Positions 15,134 through 25,464 of a stretch of 64,000 nt of DNA are shown here, piece after piece. Numbering within the stretch: the first letter of the stretch is position 1; every line of letters begins with the position of its first letter. The DNA is from Parasutterella muris. Lineage in GTDB: Bacteria; Pseudomonadota; Gammaproteobacteria; Burkholderiales; Burkholderiaceae_F. The stretch covers positions 1 to 64,000 of the forward strand of contig NZ_CALPCV010000014.1 in assembly GCF_943193095.1 (NCBI RefSeq). The letters are read 5' to 3'. A program made the position numbers and the translations under genes. The notes beneath the pieces were generated by a model. That model saw nothing but the letters and a program-made list of their open reading frames with translations, was not told the origin of the DNA and made no database searches.

Positions 15134-15394
15134 ATGACAGACAAAAAACACATTCAGAGATTAAAGCTGGTGCTGAAATGCGGCGGTGAGTTCGCAATTG
15201 ATTTCAACGCTGAAGAAAACGGAAAAATCAATCCGCAGATCGAAAAGTTTGTCCAGCTTTTTTCGGACTTCGATCCTGAAGAGGACCACTCTATTGTGTT
15301 CGGCGGAGAACGCATGATCGGAGTACGCATAAGCGAAATCGCCGCATACGAGGTTCTGAGCCTGACTTTCACTCCGAAGAAAGAGAAAGAGTAA
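15134..15394 (+). CDS. Hypothetical protein
   Basis: 86 residues with AAGGAAG upstream. The order (LVLKCGGEFAIDF..., then RMIGVRISEIAAYEVLSL) suggests a small beta-rich domain. No signal peptide or membrane helix. No family recognised. Confidence 0.6.
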   Translation: MTDKKHIQRLKLVLKCGGEFAIDFNAEENGKINPQIEKFVQLFSDFDPEEDHSIVFGGERMIGVRISEIAAYEVLSLTFTPKKEKE

Positions 15395-15405
15395 AGCGCC
15401 GATTT

Positions 15406-15476
15406 TGTCCGAAGCGGTAGCTGACGAATTTTAAGTGAGCGCTTCCTTGGCCGGCGGCTCTCAGCCGCTTCGGACA
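15406..15476. repeat. 12-bp perfect inverted repeat before the autotransporter
   Basis: TGTCCGAAGCGG (15406-15417) and CCGCTTCGGACA (15465-15476), 47 bases apart. A short motif TTCGTCAGCG occurs at about 15497 and 15560, and its complement lies at about 15419 inside the loop. It may be a terminator for the preceding gene plus regulatory sites for the autotransporter at 15603. The stretch 15395-15602 has no gene. Confidence 0.6.
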
Positions 15477-15602
15477 TCCTCTATGTTAACTAATTATTCG
15501 TCAGCGAAGGCCCCGCAAGAAAGAAGCGGTGATGGTTGATTCTTTCTGAACGTTCATTTCGTCAGCGACAAAGCCGGCCAAGTTTTTGATCAAAAAACGA
15601 AT

Positions 15603-17339
15603 ATGAACAAAATCTTCAAATCCGTATGGAACAATAGCAGAGGCTGCTTTGTGGCAGTTTCTGAGGCAGTATCTTCGCATTCATCTAATAATGGACAATG
15701 CGTGATTCCCGGGCTCGTTCTGTCTCTTGTTCTGTCATCTGCAAATGCCATGCAGGTACAAGTGGGAACAATAGGTCAGACATTAACTGGAGGAACAATC
15801 TCTCAGAACGAAGACTTCACGTTCTCAGGTTCTAATGCATCAACCGAAACAGTTGGATTGTTAATTGCCACAGGGGCAGATGTCACAAACAATGCCAGCT
15901 TAAATTTTCGCAGAGCCGCCTCTTGGAACGGACTGGAGCAACCAATAACTGATATCGGGTTTAAAAACGATGGAACGTTTACCAACAATGGGGAATTGAA
16001 CTTCAACGGCGGCAATGGAGATTATGGTTCCTTCAGCCATGCCGGAGATGGCTTCCAAATGGTCAACAATGGGCACCTCATTAACAGAGGCACTATCTCC
16101 ATTAGAGACTGGTTTTCTTATTCCAATGGCAATGCCATAGGTTTTCAAAATAACGGAGTTTTTGATAATTACGGAACATTCACAATTCCAAGATATGAAA
16201 ATGACTACAACGGTACAGGCAAAACCATGTACGGTTTCTGGAATACCGGTACCTTTAATCATTATTCAGGAACTTTTTATATTAAAAATGACGGCGGAAA
16301 AAAGACCGCTTCCAATCAATTTTTCTACAACACTGGAACAATGAACCTTTGGGGTCCCATGAACTTTGAAGGGAATTTCAGTCATGGAAAGTTAACCAAC
16401 AAAGGAGGCACAATTAACTCTATTGCTGCTAATTTTGTCAGCATTGCAGCCGGAGCACCGATTCCTTTAGATGTTATTGATCCCAATAATGCCGTCACAA
16501 CTATTACCGCAAACAGCTATAGAGGTGAATCAACGTTAGGCGAGACTCCCGAATGGTACCCACATATGGTTTTTGACGGAGGTACGTTAAATATTATTGA
16601 TTATGCGCCAAGCTCCCCTGTAGCTGCCAAACTAAGAGAAAAATTCAATGGACAAAACGGAGCACAACTAATTTTTTCCGGCAGCAGGACCAGTATGGCT
16701 GCGGACGAATGGAACCTGGCAACAATCAGAGCCATTCAAGCCGAAGGGTTTAATGATTATATTTTTTATCGAAACGATTTAAATGCTCAGAATGCAGGGG
16801 TCAATGTAGGTAATTCTTCAAGTATTGCAAACAACATCGGATTTAGGACAATTAACGGTACTTCATCGATTTCCGTAACTAACGGAAGACGATTAACCGT
16901 CACCGGGATCGGCTCAGGATATGCAGTTGACAGAGATGTATCAATCAGCAACGGTACATTGCGATTGGGACACTCTTCTGTCGGAACTAACGGAGGCTCA
17001 ATTCATAACATTGCCTTTTCCGGAGGCGCCTTGGAGATCGCACGGGGAGCTTGGTTAGGCAGCACTGTTCAAGGAAACGGTAATCTCAGTGTTGCTCAAA
17101 ATTCGAGCCTAGGGCTGGCGGAGATTAAGAACATCGACTGTATTACAAACTCAGGAACGCTGAGCGTAAGTCGTGATGTTGCTGTTAGCGGAACAATTAA
17201 TAATACAGGCTATCTAACAGTTTCCAATCTATTGAAGTTCGGGACAAACGCTAAATTAATTAACAACGGCGGCACTCTCCAGACTAACAATGTTTTTAAC
17301 ATTTTCGATTCCGTTGGAAGCAGGGGGCGCAAGAACTGA
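15603..17339 (+). pseudogene. Giant autotransporter, N-terminal part (frame shifts at a G5 run)
   Basis: 578 residues. It begins with the extended signal peptide region of large type V secretion proteins (MNKIFKSVWNNSRGCFVAVSEAV), then a signal peptide (VIPGLVLSLVLSSANAM). The rest is a beta-helix-like passenger rich in Asn, Gly and Thr with short repeats of the type TNNGELNFNGGNG. The frame ends just after G5 at 17323-17327. One extra G would continue directly into the frame beginning at 17351, giving about 2307 residues in all. The protein would be exported by Sec and displayed on the surface, perhaps as an adhesin. As written it would be a truncated, unanchored passenger. Confidence 0.8.
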
Positions 17340-17350
17340 AGTACGTCACC

Positions 17351-20300
17351 TTGAACGCTTCCGCACCGCAGACGATCAGGACAAGCCTGAACGAATTCTT
17401 CAAGCAGTATCTCCCCGGAACTGTTGCTCAAACGTTGGTTAATCATGCCTCTTTTGCCGGTGGAAAAGTCATCGTAACCGGCGTGAATCTAACGCAGACT
17501 CAGGCCGACGATCTGACAAAGGCATTTAAAGCACAGTTTAGCGCAACGACCCTTGAGTTCCAAGGCAACATCAGCGGACTTTCATCAAATGATATTTTGA
17601 CCGTCGCCAAAGCCAATGAACTTTATAACAATGTTGGAGAGCTTCAGAACGTTACAATCCTTAGCCACACGTTGGAGGGTGAAGGGAGCTCAGTTGAGAT
17701 CGGTGAGAACGGTGTCAAACATTCCGCTGGTTTCAAGGGTGTCAACGATGCAGCCTCTATTACGGTCAAAGACGGTAAAACTCTTGAGTTAGTCGGAGAG
17801 AAAGGAGAAAGCTCAAACTTCGTGATGACAGCTGTCAATACAGTTGTTGATGGATTGTCAAAGCTGGTGTTGGGCTCCAAAGGTTTAAGTGAGACGTACT
17901 CAGGAAAAGTCGCTGAGGTTCAGCTAACTCAGACCAATGCATCACTGTTGGCAGCCGCCGGGATGTATGAAGTTCAAAGCGTTTCCGGCTCCGGTTCAGT
18001 GGAGGTTGATCAGGGGGCAAAACTTGCTGTAAAAGCGGCAGATCATTCCGGTTCTCTCAATGTTAAGGGCTCCCTCGAAGTCAAGGGAGACGCAAATTTT
18101 GGTGAAACAGAACTGTCAGCAGGTTCCTCGCTGAACAACTCAGCAAATCTTCATCTGGCATCTATTACTCAATCTCAGGGTTCGATCTATAACCAAACAG
18201 GCGGCTCGATTCAATCAGACTCAGGCTGGTTTGAAAACTCGACGCTGAACATTAGCGGCGGATATGTGGACGGGTCACTGATTAAAGACTCTAACGGCAA
18301 TGCAGCCGGCCTTGGAAATAACACAATTAATATTTCCGGAGCAGGCAAAAACCCGATCATTGTCACAACCGATCCGGCTGAGAGCAAGAAAAATTGGAAG
18401 GATTCATTAACGGTTGTCTATGCGCCAGAGTTGACCAGTGAAACGAAAGTCAATATTTATGCTGGCGGAGTTCTACAGGCTGACAAATTGAGCTTTGACG
18501 GTACAACTGAGAATTCCGTTGTTTTAGCCGGCGGCGCATTAGAGACAAAGCTGGACCAAGTCTTTAATGACGTCAAACGTGATCTTCTCACCATTGACGG
18601 TACAGATTCAAGCGGACAGATTGGAGTTCCGACACACGTTTTAGGAGCTACGAGTGTTGGTTCGCTGAAGGATGACGTAAAAACAGCAATTCAAGGCTCA
18701 AGCGGGCTAGTCGTTTTCAACGACCAATATCTGAAAATGTCCGGTGTTGTCCAGGCAATGCAGAACTTTGCAGCTGAAGCTGAGAATCCCGGGACAATCA
18801 ATCCCGACAATCCTAGTTCTCCGGGAGATACCTCTGATGGACTCTATCTCGCATTTACCGGACAGGTCGATGGGAAATTGACAGTTGATCTAGCAAATCA
18901 GTTTGACACAGAGCAAACCGGCGGAGGAGCTCTGACCGGTGTCGTTCTAAGTCATACAAAACTGTACAACGAGTCAACTAACGACCCGGATGGAAACAAT
19001 CGAAACCTAGTAATCGGCTTTAATGAACATAATCACGAGAATGCAAACGTGATTGATGTCAATAACGGTATTGGATTTTTGAGTGTCGAAGGAGCAGATC
19101 AAGTCCATATTGAAAGTGGTAAAGAATTCGCTCTAGTTGGTCATCACGATGATGACGACATCAGAACTGATGAGGACCGAAACAACGTACACAGCGTTCC
19201 TGACAGCGTTTTGTTTAACGAAAATACAGCGCTAATCAAGAACGACAACAATGACGGAGGACATGTTGAGGTCTCTGGCAAATTCACCTATGGCAGCTTT
19301 GCAGCCCACACTCCAACTCTTGGATGGATTGGTTCTTTGCAAATCCATGAGTCCGGAGAAGTTGAAGCCAAAAACGGCGAGTATGCCGTATGGGATATTG
19401 AAAACAACGGGAAAATCCATATCAATAAAGGATCGATCCTTCACTCTCATAATTACACAGGAAACGGGGATTGGCTCAATGAGGGCCAAATCTGGCTTGG
19501 CAATTCTCACTCCGGTCAAGTTTCCGATAAAGACCATATACCGTTTGAGATCAAGGGTAAATTTGAAAATGCAGAAGGAGCAATTTTCAGTTCCGCCAAT
19601 AAGACCAACCTTATTGTCAGCAATGAACTCTTGAATAAAGGCACCGGGCTTTATTCAGTCCTGACAGTTGCTAAAGACGGTTCTTCACACAATAAAGGTG
19701 AAGAAAGCGGTAAAGCAATTGATGTTCAAGAAGGAGGTAAACATGTCAATGAAGGCAGCTCTTTCTTTAAGAAAGTCTCTGTTGCCGGTTTGATCCAGAA
19801 CTTCAAAGACTTCGTTATTGGAAGCGACTCATCAACTTCCACATTAGCTGATCCGGACACGGATGCGGATGCCGATCAGAAAGCTTTTGAAGTAGCTGTC
19901 GGAGGTCGATTAGAAAATAAGGGGAATTTAGCAGCGTCTGGCATTCAAACGTCTCAAATCGCCGGTGAATTAGACAATACCGGAGTAGCCAATTACAACG
20001 ACATGGTTATTGCTGCCACCGGCTCTTCTACCACCTCCAATTATGAAAAAGGAGAATGGCTGACAGTCAACGGAACGCACAGCAATAGCAAGGTTTCAAT
20101 TTGGAACCGCATTGATGTTGCAAAGACCGGTAAACAAGAAAACTCCGGTTCTTTGGACGTCGGCTCAAGCTTTAATGTAGCCGGAGAATTCGTCAATACG
20201 ACAACAGGAGTTCTTGATGCTTCAAAAGTTGAGAACACTGAAGTTAGCGGTACTCTGACTAATGCCGGCCATGCTCAGTACAAGGACATGACAATTGCTG

Positions 20301-22525
20301 CCGGCGGAGACTCAATCAACAGCGGCTATGAAAAGGGTCAGTGGCTGAAGATTGAAGACGGCGGCTCGCACTCTAACTCAGGCGTTTCCATCTGGAACGG
20401 CTTGGATGTAGCGGGCGACATGACCAATGAAAAAGACGGAAATCTTGACGCCACACAAGTTGAAAATACTCTCGTTACAGGCAACCTGACAAACGACGGC
20501 ACCGCTAATTATGACGACATGACGATTAAGGACGGCGGCGTATCGGATAACAGAGGTTATGAAAAGGGTGATATCAAGACCGTCGGTCCGGATGGAACTC
20601 ATAAGAATTCCGGAACCTCTATCTGGAACGAAATCAAGATTGACGGGGGGATTTTTGAAAACACCGGCAAGACAGATACCGACAAATTGACGATAGATGA
20701 CGGAAAAGTCGAACTCGGAGGAGGAGAACTTAATGCTAAAGATATCGACTTAAACGGCGGTGATCTAGTAATTGGCAACGATAAGCCTCTCTCAGAGGAA
20801 AACAAAGCTCAGGTAGAGTTCGTGCTGGAGAGCAAACCTATTGATACCAATATCTATGTTAAAAACAACGGTGACCTCGGTTTAGGTGAAGATGCGCTGG
20901 ATTTTGCCGATGTTAATCAGGCACTGGGCATTCCGGATGTTCCCAGTCGTCTCGTGGTAACGGAACCGGTCGTGACGGGTCCCGGCGGTGGTATTGCCGT
21001 TGGACCTGAAGTCTGGACAAATGAAAATGAGCATGTGCAGATTGGCAATGGCGACTTGTATTTTGCTGACGGCAGCTACACTGTTGTTAAGGCTCCGGTA
21101 GCAGCTGATACATCGATCTTTACGACCACTAGCGACATAGCCAAAGTTACAGTGGAGCCCGGAGCTACTCTAGTTCTCGGAGGACTGGAAGAACCGGGAG
21201 ATTACTCGATTGTCAGCGGATTTATTACAACCGGTAATGAGGATGATACCGGCTGGATTGGCGGATGGATAGCCAAAGACAATCTGTATGCGTTAGCTCA
21301 GCAAGGAACAGGTCTGGAATGGATTCTGACTCTGCACAACGATCCGAAGAATATTTGGGTCAATGCTCAGCTCGCGGATGTCAGAACGCTTTACCCGGAT
21401 ATTGTCATTCCAAATAACGTTAATAAAGCCCTCAACGGTCCCTGCAACGGCGGAGTCGATGAGCAGTTGATCTGCAAAATCCTCAAGGATCAGACAGCCG
21501 GGCGCGACCTGAAAACCAAGCTGTTGAATTCAATTGTGGTGATCGGTCAAGCATCCGGTGCTTTGTCTATCACTAATGACTTGGCAGACAATGCAACTGA
21601 TTCGATTGAAAAACATCTGTCCTTCCGAGACTACGGCTACGCCAACGGTTATCTGAAAGATTACTCAGGGCTGCACCTTTGGGCTGATATTTTGGGCACT
21701 CATCTGAAGACTAAATCTCTGGACGGAGCCGGTAACATGACCGGAGGCTATAAGGCTTCTGCCGGAGGACTGGTTCTTGGGGCAGATCATCAGTTTGAGG
21801 CTATGCCTTCTGTCAGAACAGGGCTCGCGGCTTCCTTCCAGAAAGGTAAAGCTGATTCCCTCGGTGATTACATCGACACGAAGAACAAATTCAGTCAATG
21901 GATGCTCCACGGCTATGTAGCCAAGGACTTTGGTAATGAGCTGAACTGGATTAGTTCAATCAACGTTGGACAAAACATCAGTAAAGCGTCTCAAGGACTG
22001 CCCTCTTGGTCAGGCTTCAGTAAAGCAGAAGCTCGAATTAAGAATACGGTGGCTAATGTCGCGACAAAGCTGGAAAAGAATATCCAAGTTACTGACAACT
22101 TCCAAGTTGTTCCTCATGTCGGAGTCCGCTGGCTGCGTACGCATACTCAAGGCTATACAACCTCGCTTAACGGTCAAAAGGCTTTTTCCTATGGTCAGAC
22201 TTCAACCAACTTACTGCAATTGCCGGTTGGGGTCGGACTGCAAGGAGAGGTCAGTTTCGGGCGGTGGACCGTACGCCCACAAGCTGATCTGACTCTGACC
22301 TACAGCATTGGAAATTTGAAGAACTCAACAAAAGTATCCGGTGTTTCTATCGGAGAAATGGACTCTATGAGCAACGAGTTTGCAGGCAGGTTCTCGTCCA
22401 AGCTTCAAGCAGGTCTGCAAGTTGAAAGAGGCAATGTAACCGGCGGACTTCAATTGGGTTTGACGAAAGGTTCAGCAGGGAAGCTAGATACCGGATTCAA
22501 GCTCGAAGGCCGTTATCGCTTCTAA
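17351..22525 (+). pseudogene. Giant autotransporter, passenger and translocator part
   Basis: 1724 residues from a formal TTG; upstream codons (QELKYVTLNASAPQTIR) read as a continuation, so this is the rest of the gene at 15603. The passenger contains at least three imperfect units of ~85 residues around 890-1130, with motifs such as NYDDMTI, GYEKGQW and HSNSGVSIWN. The last ~300 residues form an autotransporter beta-barrel (from about HLWADILGTHLKTKSL) ending in the outer-membrane signal RYRF. Homopolymer error is a realistic alternative to a true mutation. Its position inside a conjugative element suggests cargo for surface adhesion or cell contact. Confidence 0.8.
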
Positions 22526-22541
22526 CCATTAAAACGAAGAA

Positions 22542-22561
22542 CGGACTCCGCAAGGAGTCCG
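22542..22561. terminator. Hairpin after the autotransporter
   Basis: Perfect 8-bp stem CGGACTCC/GGAGTCCG with a GCAA loop, 17 bases after the autotransporter stop. No T-run follows on the plus strand; on the minus strand TTCTTCGTTTT follows, which favours a terminator for the antisense TA genes. Confidence 0.6.
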
Positions 22562-22603
22562 CTCAACACCGATCAATCCAAAGAAGAGAAAAGTATGAAC
22601 GAA

Positions 22604-22879
22604 TTACCTTTTCACTTTATTGAAAAGCTCACTGTGAGAGCCAAGTCTAGACAAAACAATCGCTCCCGCTTCAATTCGGTAAACCAAAAGAAAATCAGAA
22701 GCGAGGTGCAGTTCCCTGTGAGGAACCCAGTGCCCTACAAGAGGATGATCCTTCCATTTAGGGTCAAGGCAGCCATTTTGAATCTGGTTAATAACTTCTT
22801 CCAAATGTCCAATGCTTCTGCCAGATTTCCTTGCTTTCTTCAAATCCTTTTTAAAGGATGGAGAAATTTTGACTTTCAT
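22604..22879 (-). CDS. yafQ: YafQ-family mRNA interferase toxin (pair 1)
   Basis: 91 residues of the RelE/ParE fold. DHPLVGHWVPHRELHLASDFLLVYRI and LSRLGSHSELF carry the YafQ pattern, with the conserved His-x-Asp/Pro-Leu block and a C-terminal His. It would cleave mRNA at the ribosome when not bound by its antitoxin. Start overlaps the antitoxin stop (ATGA). Encoded antisense to the transfer genes. A second divergent pair lies at 28264-28796. Confidence 0.9.
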   Translation of the reverse strand: MKVKISPSFKKDLKKARKSGRSIGHLEEVINQIQNGCLDPKWKDHPLVGHWVPHRELHLASDFLLVYRIEAGAIVLSRLGSHSELFNKVKR

Positions 22880-23148
22880 TCTTTAGAGCTTTCTTTGTCA
22901 ACTTCTTCAATTAAAGCAGAAAAAGAGTCGTATTCGAGTAAGTCTTCGTCTTTGGTATTCATCGCTCGAACAGTCTCCTTATTGGGTACATACGTACTAA
23001 AGGGTAGATCTCGTTCGGCAACCAATTTTGTCAAAGTCATCCGCACTAAATCGGATATAGACAGGCCCATAGCAGAAAGAATTTCGCTCGCTTCTGATTT
23101 CAATTCTTTGTCGAGTCGGACTCGAATGAAAGAATCAGCTGTTGTCAT
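22876..23148 (-). CDS. dinJ: RelB/DinJ-family antitoxin (pair 1)
   Basis: 90 residues from the ATG at 23148, which has AGGAGG 5 bases upstream; a longer in-frame extension to 23355 lacks support. The N-terminus (DSFIRVRLDKELKSEASEILSAMGLSISDLVRMTLTKL) is the ribbon-helix-helix DNA-binding domain of DinJ/RelB. The C-terminus wraps the toxin. It precedes and overlaps the toxin gene as usual and would repress the pair. Confidence 0.9.
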   Translation of the reverse strand: MTTADSFIRVRLDKELKSEASEILSAMGLSISDLVRMTLTKLVAERDLPFSTYVPNKETVRAMNTKDEDLLEYDSFSALIEEVDKESSKE

Positions 23149-23219
23149 ATCAACCTCCTGTTTTAATTCGCGCCTACATTGTAGCACTTTGAGAGACGCG
23201 ACTATGGCGGGGTATTGAT

Positions 23220-23597
23220 ATGCCAGCAATCCATTGCCCAAAACAAACACATGCTGACCGTTGGCAAAAAATGGCTCCGGATGCAGTTGTTCGCCGCTGT
23301 ATTGCTGAAGCGCTTTTTGCCCGAGGTGCAACGCTGAACGAAACCGTTGAGACATTGAATCTCAATCGCCACACTGCCGAAGGCTGGCGCTACGTCTATC
23401 TCTGCGGTTTAAACGGCAGCGTTTGCAGATTGTTTGATCGAGCCAGCCAGAGGGAGTTCATTGTGCCTCTGCTCAAAGACGGTTTTGGCTACAAGGCCAT
23501 TTCAAGAACTTTTGGTCTTGACTTGTGGTTTGTCAGAGACACGGCAAGATCGTTCAGGCGAGGTCTTCTCGATTATGAAGGAGGTCTGCATGAATGA
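23220..23597 (+). CDS. Putative DNA-binding protein with two helix-turn-helix-like parts
   Basis: 125 residues. Two stretches look like helix-turn-helix units: GATLNETVETLNLNRHTAEGWRYV (about 36-59) and KDGFGYKAISRTFGLDLWFVRDTARSF (about 86-112). The end contains a GGAGG ribosome site whose ATG (23590) opens the frame that leads into virB1. Placed at the head of the VirB genes, it may regulate them. No named family recognised. The ribosome site is weak (GGGG). Confidence 0.6.
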   Translation: MPAIHCPKQTHADRWQKMAPDAVVRRCIAEALFARGATLNETVETLNLNRHTAEGWRYVYLCGLNGSVCRLFDRASQREFIVPLLKDGFGYKAISRTFGLDLWFVRDTARSFRRGLLDYEGGLHE

Positions 23598-23601
23598 GAA
23601 A

Positions 23602-23898
23602 TCAAGCAGGCTGAACGTCCAGCTGAACCCCAAGAGCCTTCAGAATCAGGCTCATTGTTGTAAAGCCGGGATTGCCTTCAGGACTCAGTGCTTTATAAAG
23701 TCCATCTCTAGACAGTCCGCTTTTACGGGCAACTTCTGTCATGCCTTGAGCTTTGGCGATGTCGAGAACGGCGGAACGGATCAAAGAACCGTCTCCCGGG
23801 TCTTCATCAAAACAGGCTCGAAGATACAGGATGTAGTCTCTTTCGTCCGTCAGATAGTCTGTAGGATCATAGGCCTTGCCAAGTTCTGTCTTTCTCAT
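23602..23898 (-). CDS. Orphan HigA-type addiction-module antidote
   Basis: 98 residues. The arrangement PTDYLTDERDYILYLRACFDEDPGDGSLIRSAVLDIAKAQGMTEVARKSGLSRDGLYKALS is that of 'putative addiction module antidote' proteins (Xre-like helix-turn-helix), normally paired with a RelE/ParE-type toxin just upstream. No such toxin is present; HicB and HicA lie there instead. It may be an orphan protecting against related toxins. Confidence 0.8.
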   Translation of the reverse strand: MRKTELGKAYDPTDYLTDERDYILYLRACFDEDPGDGSLIRSAVLDIAKAQGMTEVARKSGLSRDGLYKALSPEGNPGFTTMSLILKALGVQLDVQPA

Positions 23899-23922
23899 TT
23901 AATCAATTGCGAAAGTAAAAGC

Positions 23923-24261
23923 CTATTCTTGTACGAATCGGTCGATAGCAGAACGAATCACATCATTAATCTTGATGCCGTGCTTACGTGCATAGGCAGC
24001 AAGAGCTTGATGCCGTTCAGAGCCCAGGCGAATATTGAGGTTCCCGGAAAAAGGTTTTTCCGGACTGATATTTTCGTTTTTACAGTAGGCCAAGTAATCG
24101 TCCACAGTTTGATGAAATGCCTTTTGGAGTTCAATCAATGTCTGAGCTTCGTAAACCAAACAGCAACGAACCCCGAGAACTCTTCCCGTCAGAAGATTAT
24201 CCGAAAAATCGCAGTCAACCGACCCTTCGTACCCCTTGTATCTAAGCATATTTACTGTCAT
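23923..24261 (-). CDS. hicB: HicB-family antitoxin
   Basis: 112 residues. The N-terminus has the partial RNase H-like HicB fold (YKGYEGSVDCDFSDNLLTGRVLG, then AQTLIELQKAFHQTVDDYLAYC). The C-terminus is a ribbon-helix-helix (GNLNIRLGSERHQALAAYARKHGIKINDVIRSAIDRF). It overlaps HicA by ATGA, with the toxin gene first, which is the usual hic order. Confidence 0.9.
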   Translation of the reverse strand: MTVNMLRYKGYEGSVDCDFSDNLLTGRVLGVRCCLVYEAQTLIELQKAFHQTVDDYLAYCKNENISPEKPFSGNLNIRLGSERHQALAAYARKHGIKINDVIRSAIDRFVQE

Positions 24262-24518
24262 AAATACCCCATTGTTCTCAATGATTCAACAATATTACGT
24301 ATGGTTCCTCTTCCCAAAACATTTCTGGGATGGGGGAGAGCACAAAAAATCACGTCGCTTTTAGAACTGCGTGAAACAAAACGCCCGTGTGAACCACCAC
24401 GATCGCCTATCCAATCAAAACCAAGTGAACTAAGCACAGAGCAAAGCTCATTGAAGGTTATATCCGATGCGGTAGGAAATTTGGTTAGACGGATTAGCAA
24501 TTTGTCGTTTTTAGTCAA
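24258..24518 (-). CDS. hicA: HicA-family toxin (TTG start)
   Basis: 86 residues from TTG at 24518, which has GGAGG 7 bases upstream; no ATG lies nearby. The dsRBD-like HicA core is present: FNELCSVLSSLGFDWIGDRGGSHGRFVS with the catalytic His in GGSHGRF, and HPRNVLGRGTIRNIVESL. It would be an mRNA-cleaving toxin neutralised by HicB. A palindrome at 24535-24552 is the likely operator. Confidence 0.88.
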   Translation of the reverse strand: MTKNDKLLIRLTKFPTASDITFNELCSVLSSLGFDWIGDRGGSHGRFVSRSSKSDVIFCALPHPRNVLGRGTIRNIVESLRTMGYL

Positions 24519-25164
24519 AATATTTCCTCCACTCGTTACTAATTTTAGTAACAAACCAATATTAAAGCAATTTATCTTCGTTCTGTGTGTTGCTGCACCA
24601 CTGCACCTCGCTCAGGCTGATGAGTTTGCCGATCTTGCTCAGCGCTGCGCTCCGAGTGTTGCCGTTGATACTCTGAGAGCAATTGTGAAGACTGAATCGA
24701 ACTTCAATCCGTATGCGATCGGCGTTGTCGGCGGCAGCATTCCTCAGCCAAAGTCATTTCACGAGGCAATGGCCGCAATTGCTCGCCTGGAGCTCGCGGG
24801 CGCCAACTACTCGGTCGGACTCGGACAAATCAATAAAAGTAATTTTGCAGCCTTTGGAATTGATGCAGCCAAGGCGTTGGACGCCTGCACAAACCTGAGC
24901 GTTGCGGCTCAGATTTTGGGCGACTGCTATGCCAGAGCTCAAAAAAACGGCACCACACAATCTAAAAACCTGCATGACGCACTGTCTTGTTATTACAGCG
25001 GAAATTTCAAGCAGGGCTACAGCCACGGCTACGTGAACTCTGTTCGCAAAAACGCAGGTTTGAAAAAAATTCCTTCTCTTTCTTCAACAGAAGAAGAGAA
25101 GCCTTCAACTCAATCAACTCTGATTGTTTCAACCCGAGACTCTCAAAGAGGCCTCATTTTTTAA
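24502..25164 (+). CDS. virB1: VirB1-like lytic transglycosylase
   Basis: 220 residues from TTG 24502; the true start is uncertain. The signal peptide FIFVLCVAAPLHLAQADEF precedes an SLT domain: catalytic Glu in AIVKTESNFNPYAIGVVGG, then SVGLGQINKSNFAAFG, and LSCYYSGNFKQGYSHGYVNSV. It cuts peptidoglycan to make room for the secretion channel. No ATG with a ribosome site precedes the signal peptide; TA genes were apparently placed between it and an ATG at 23590. The frame is open throughout. Confidence 0.85.
   Translation: MSFLVKIFPPLVTNFSNKPILKQFIFVLCVAAPLHLAQADEFADLAQRCAPSVAVDTLRAIVKTESNFNPYAIGVVGGSIPQPKSFHEAMAAIARLELAGANYSVGLGQINKSNFAAFGIDAAKALDACTNLSVAAQILGDCYARAQKNGTTQSKNLHDALSCYYSGNFKQGYSHGYVNSVRKNAGLKKIPSLSSTEEEKPSTQSTLIVSTRDSQRGLIF
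24535..24552. promoter_or_regulatory. Likely HicB operator
   Basis: The palindrome GTTACT-AATTTT-AGTAAC sits just upstream of the hicA ribosome site, where autoregulation by HicB would be expected. It also lies within the open frame leading into virB1. Confidence 0.6.
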
Positions 25165-25182
25165 CTCTAGCAAGGAGAAAAC

Positions 25183-25464
25183 ATGCTTAAAACTTTAAAA
25201 ATTCTTTCCCCCGTTTTGTTCGTTTCGCTCATGATTTGTGAGCCTGCACTGGCAGCCGCTGGGACACAGAGCGTAAACACATTGTTCAACACGATTCTCT
25301 CAACCCTTCAGGGCGTATCTCTTGCTGTTGTGACGGTCGCCATTGTGTGGGCAGGCTACAAGGTTTTGTTTATGGGTGTTGCGCTTCAGCAGGTTGCCGG
25401 ACCGTTCATGGGGGCCGTTGTGATTGCTGCTGCTCCGTGGCTTGCAGAACTGCTGGTGGGTTAA
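25183..25464 (+). CDS. virB2: VirB2/TrbC-like major pilin
   Basis: 93 residues. Long signal peptide ending ALAAAG, then two hydrophobic helices (GVSLAVVTVAIVWAGYKVLFMG and VAGPFMGAVVIAAAPWLAELLVG), the standard prepilin of type IV systems. AAGGAG stands before the ATG. Its TAA directly abuts the next start. Confidence 0.9.
   Translation: MLKTLKILSPVLFVSLMICEPALAAAGTQSVNTLFNTILSTLQGVSLAVVTVAIVWAGYKVLFMGVALQQVAGPFMGAVVIAAAPWLAELLVG

Larger units (their letters stand above)
22595..23218 (+). other. Open plus-strand frame crossing antisense YafQ/DinJ pair 1
   Basis: The frame begins at an ATG with a purine-rich ribosome site (AAGAGAAAAGT) after the autotransporter. It runs 207 codons across both antisense TA genes (in register with yafQ) and ends with TGA one base before the ATG of the plus gene at 23220. 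Read as a pass-through frame, not a functional protein. Confidence 0.45.
23590..24501 (+). other. Open plus-strand frame crossing HigA-like and HicBA genes into virB1
   Basis: ATG at 23590 with GGAGG, overlapping the stop of the 125-residue gene. The frame stays open across three antisense TA genes (in codon register with the first two) and fuses in phase to virB1. This could be the original virB1 start with TA genes inserted behind it. A direct fusion would put the signal peptide in the middle of the protein, so reinitiation would be needed. Confidence 0.45.

Noticed and set aside
15803..16262. Minus-strand openings across the autotransporter passenger
   Set aside because: Low-complexity shadows of the Asn/Gly-rich repeats; not bracketed by genes like the pass-through frames.
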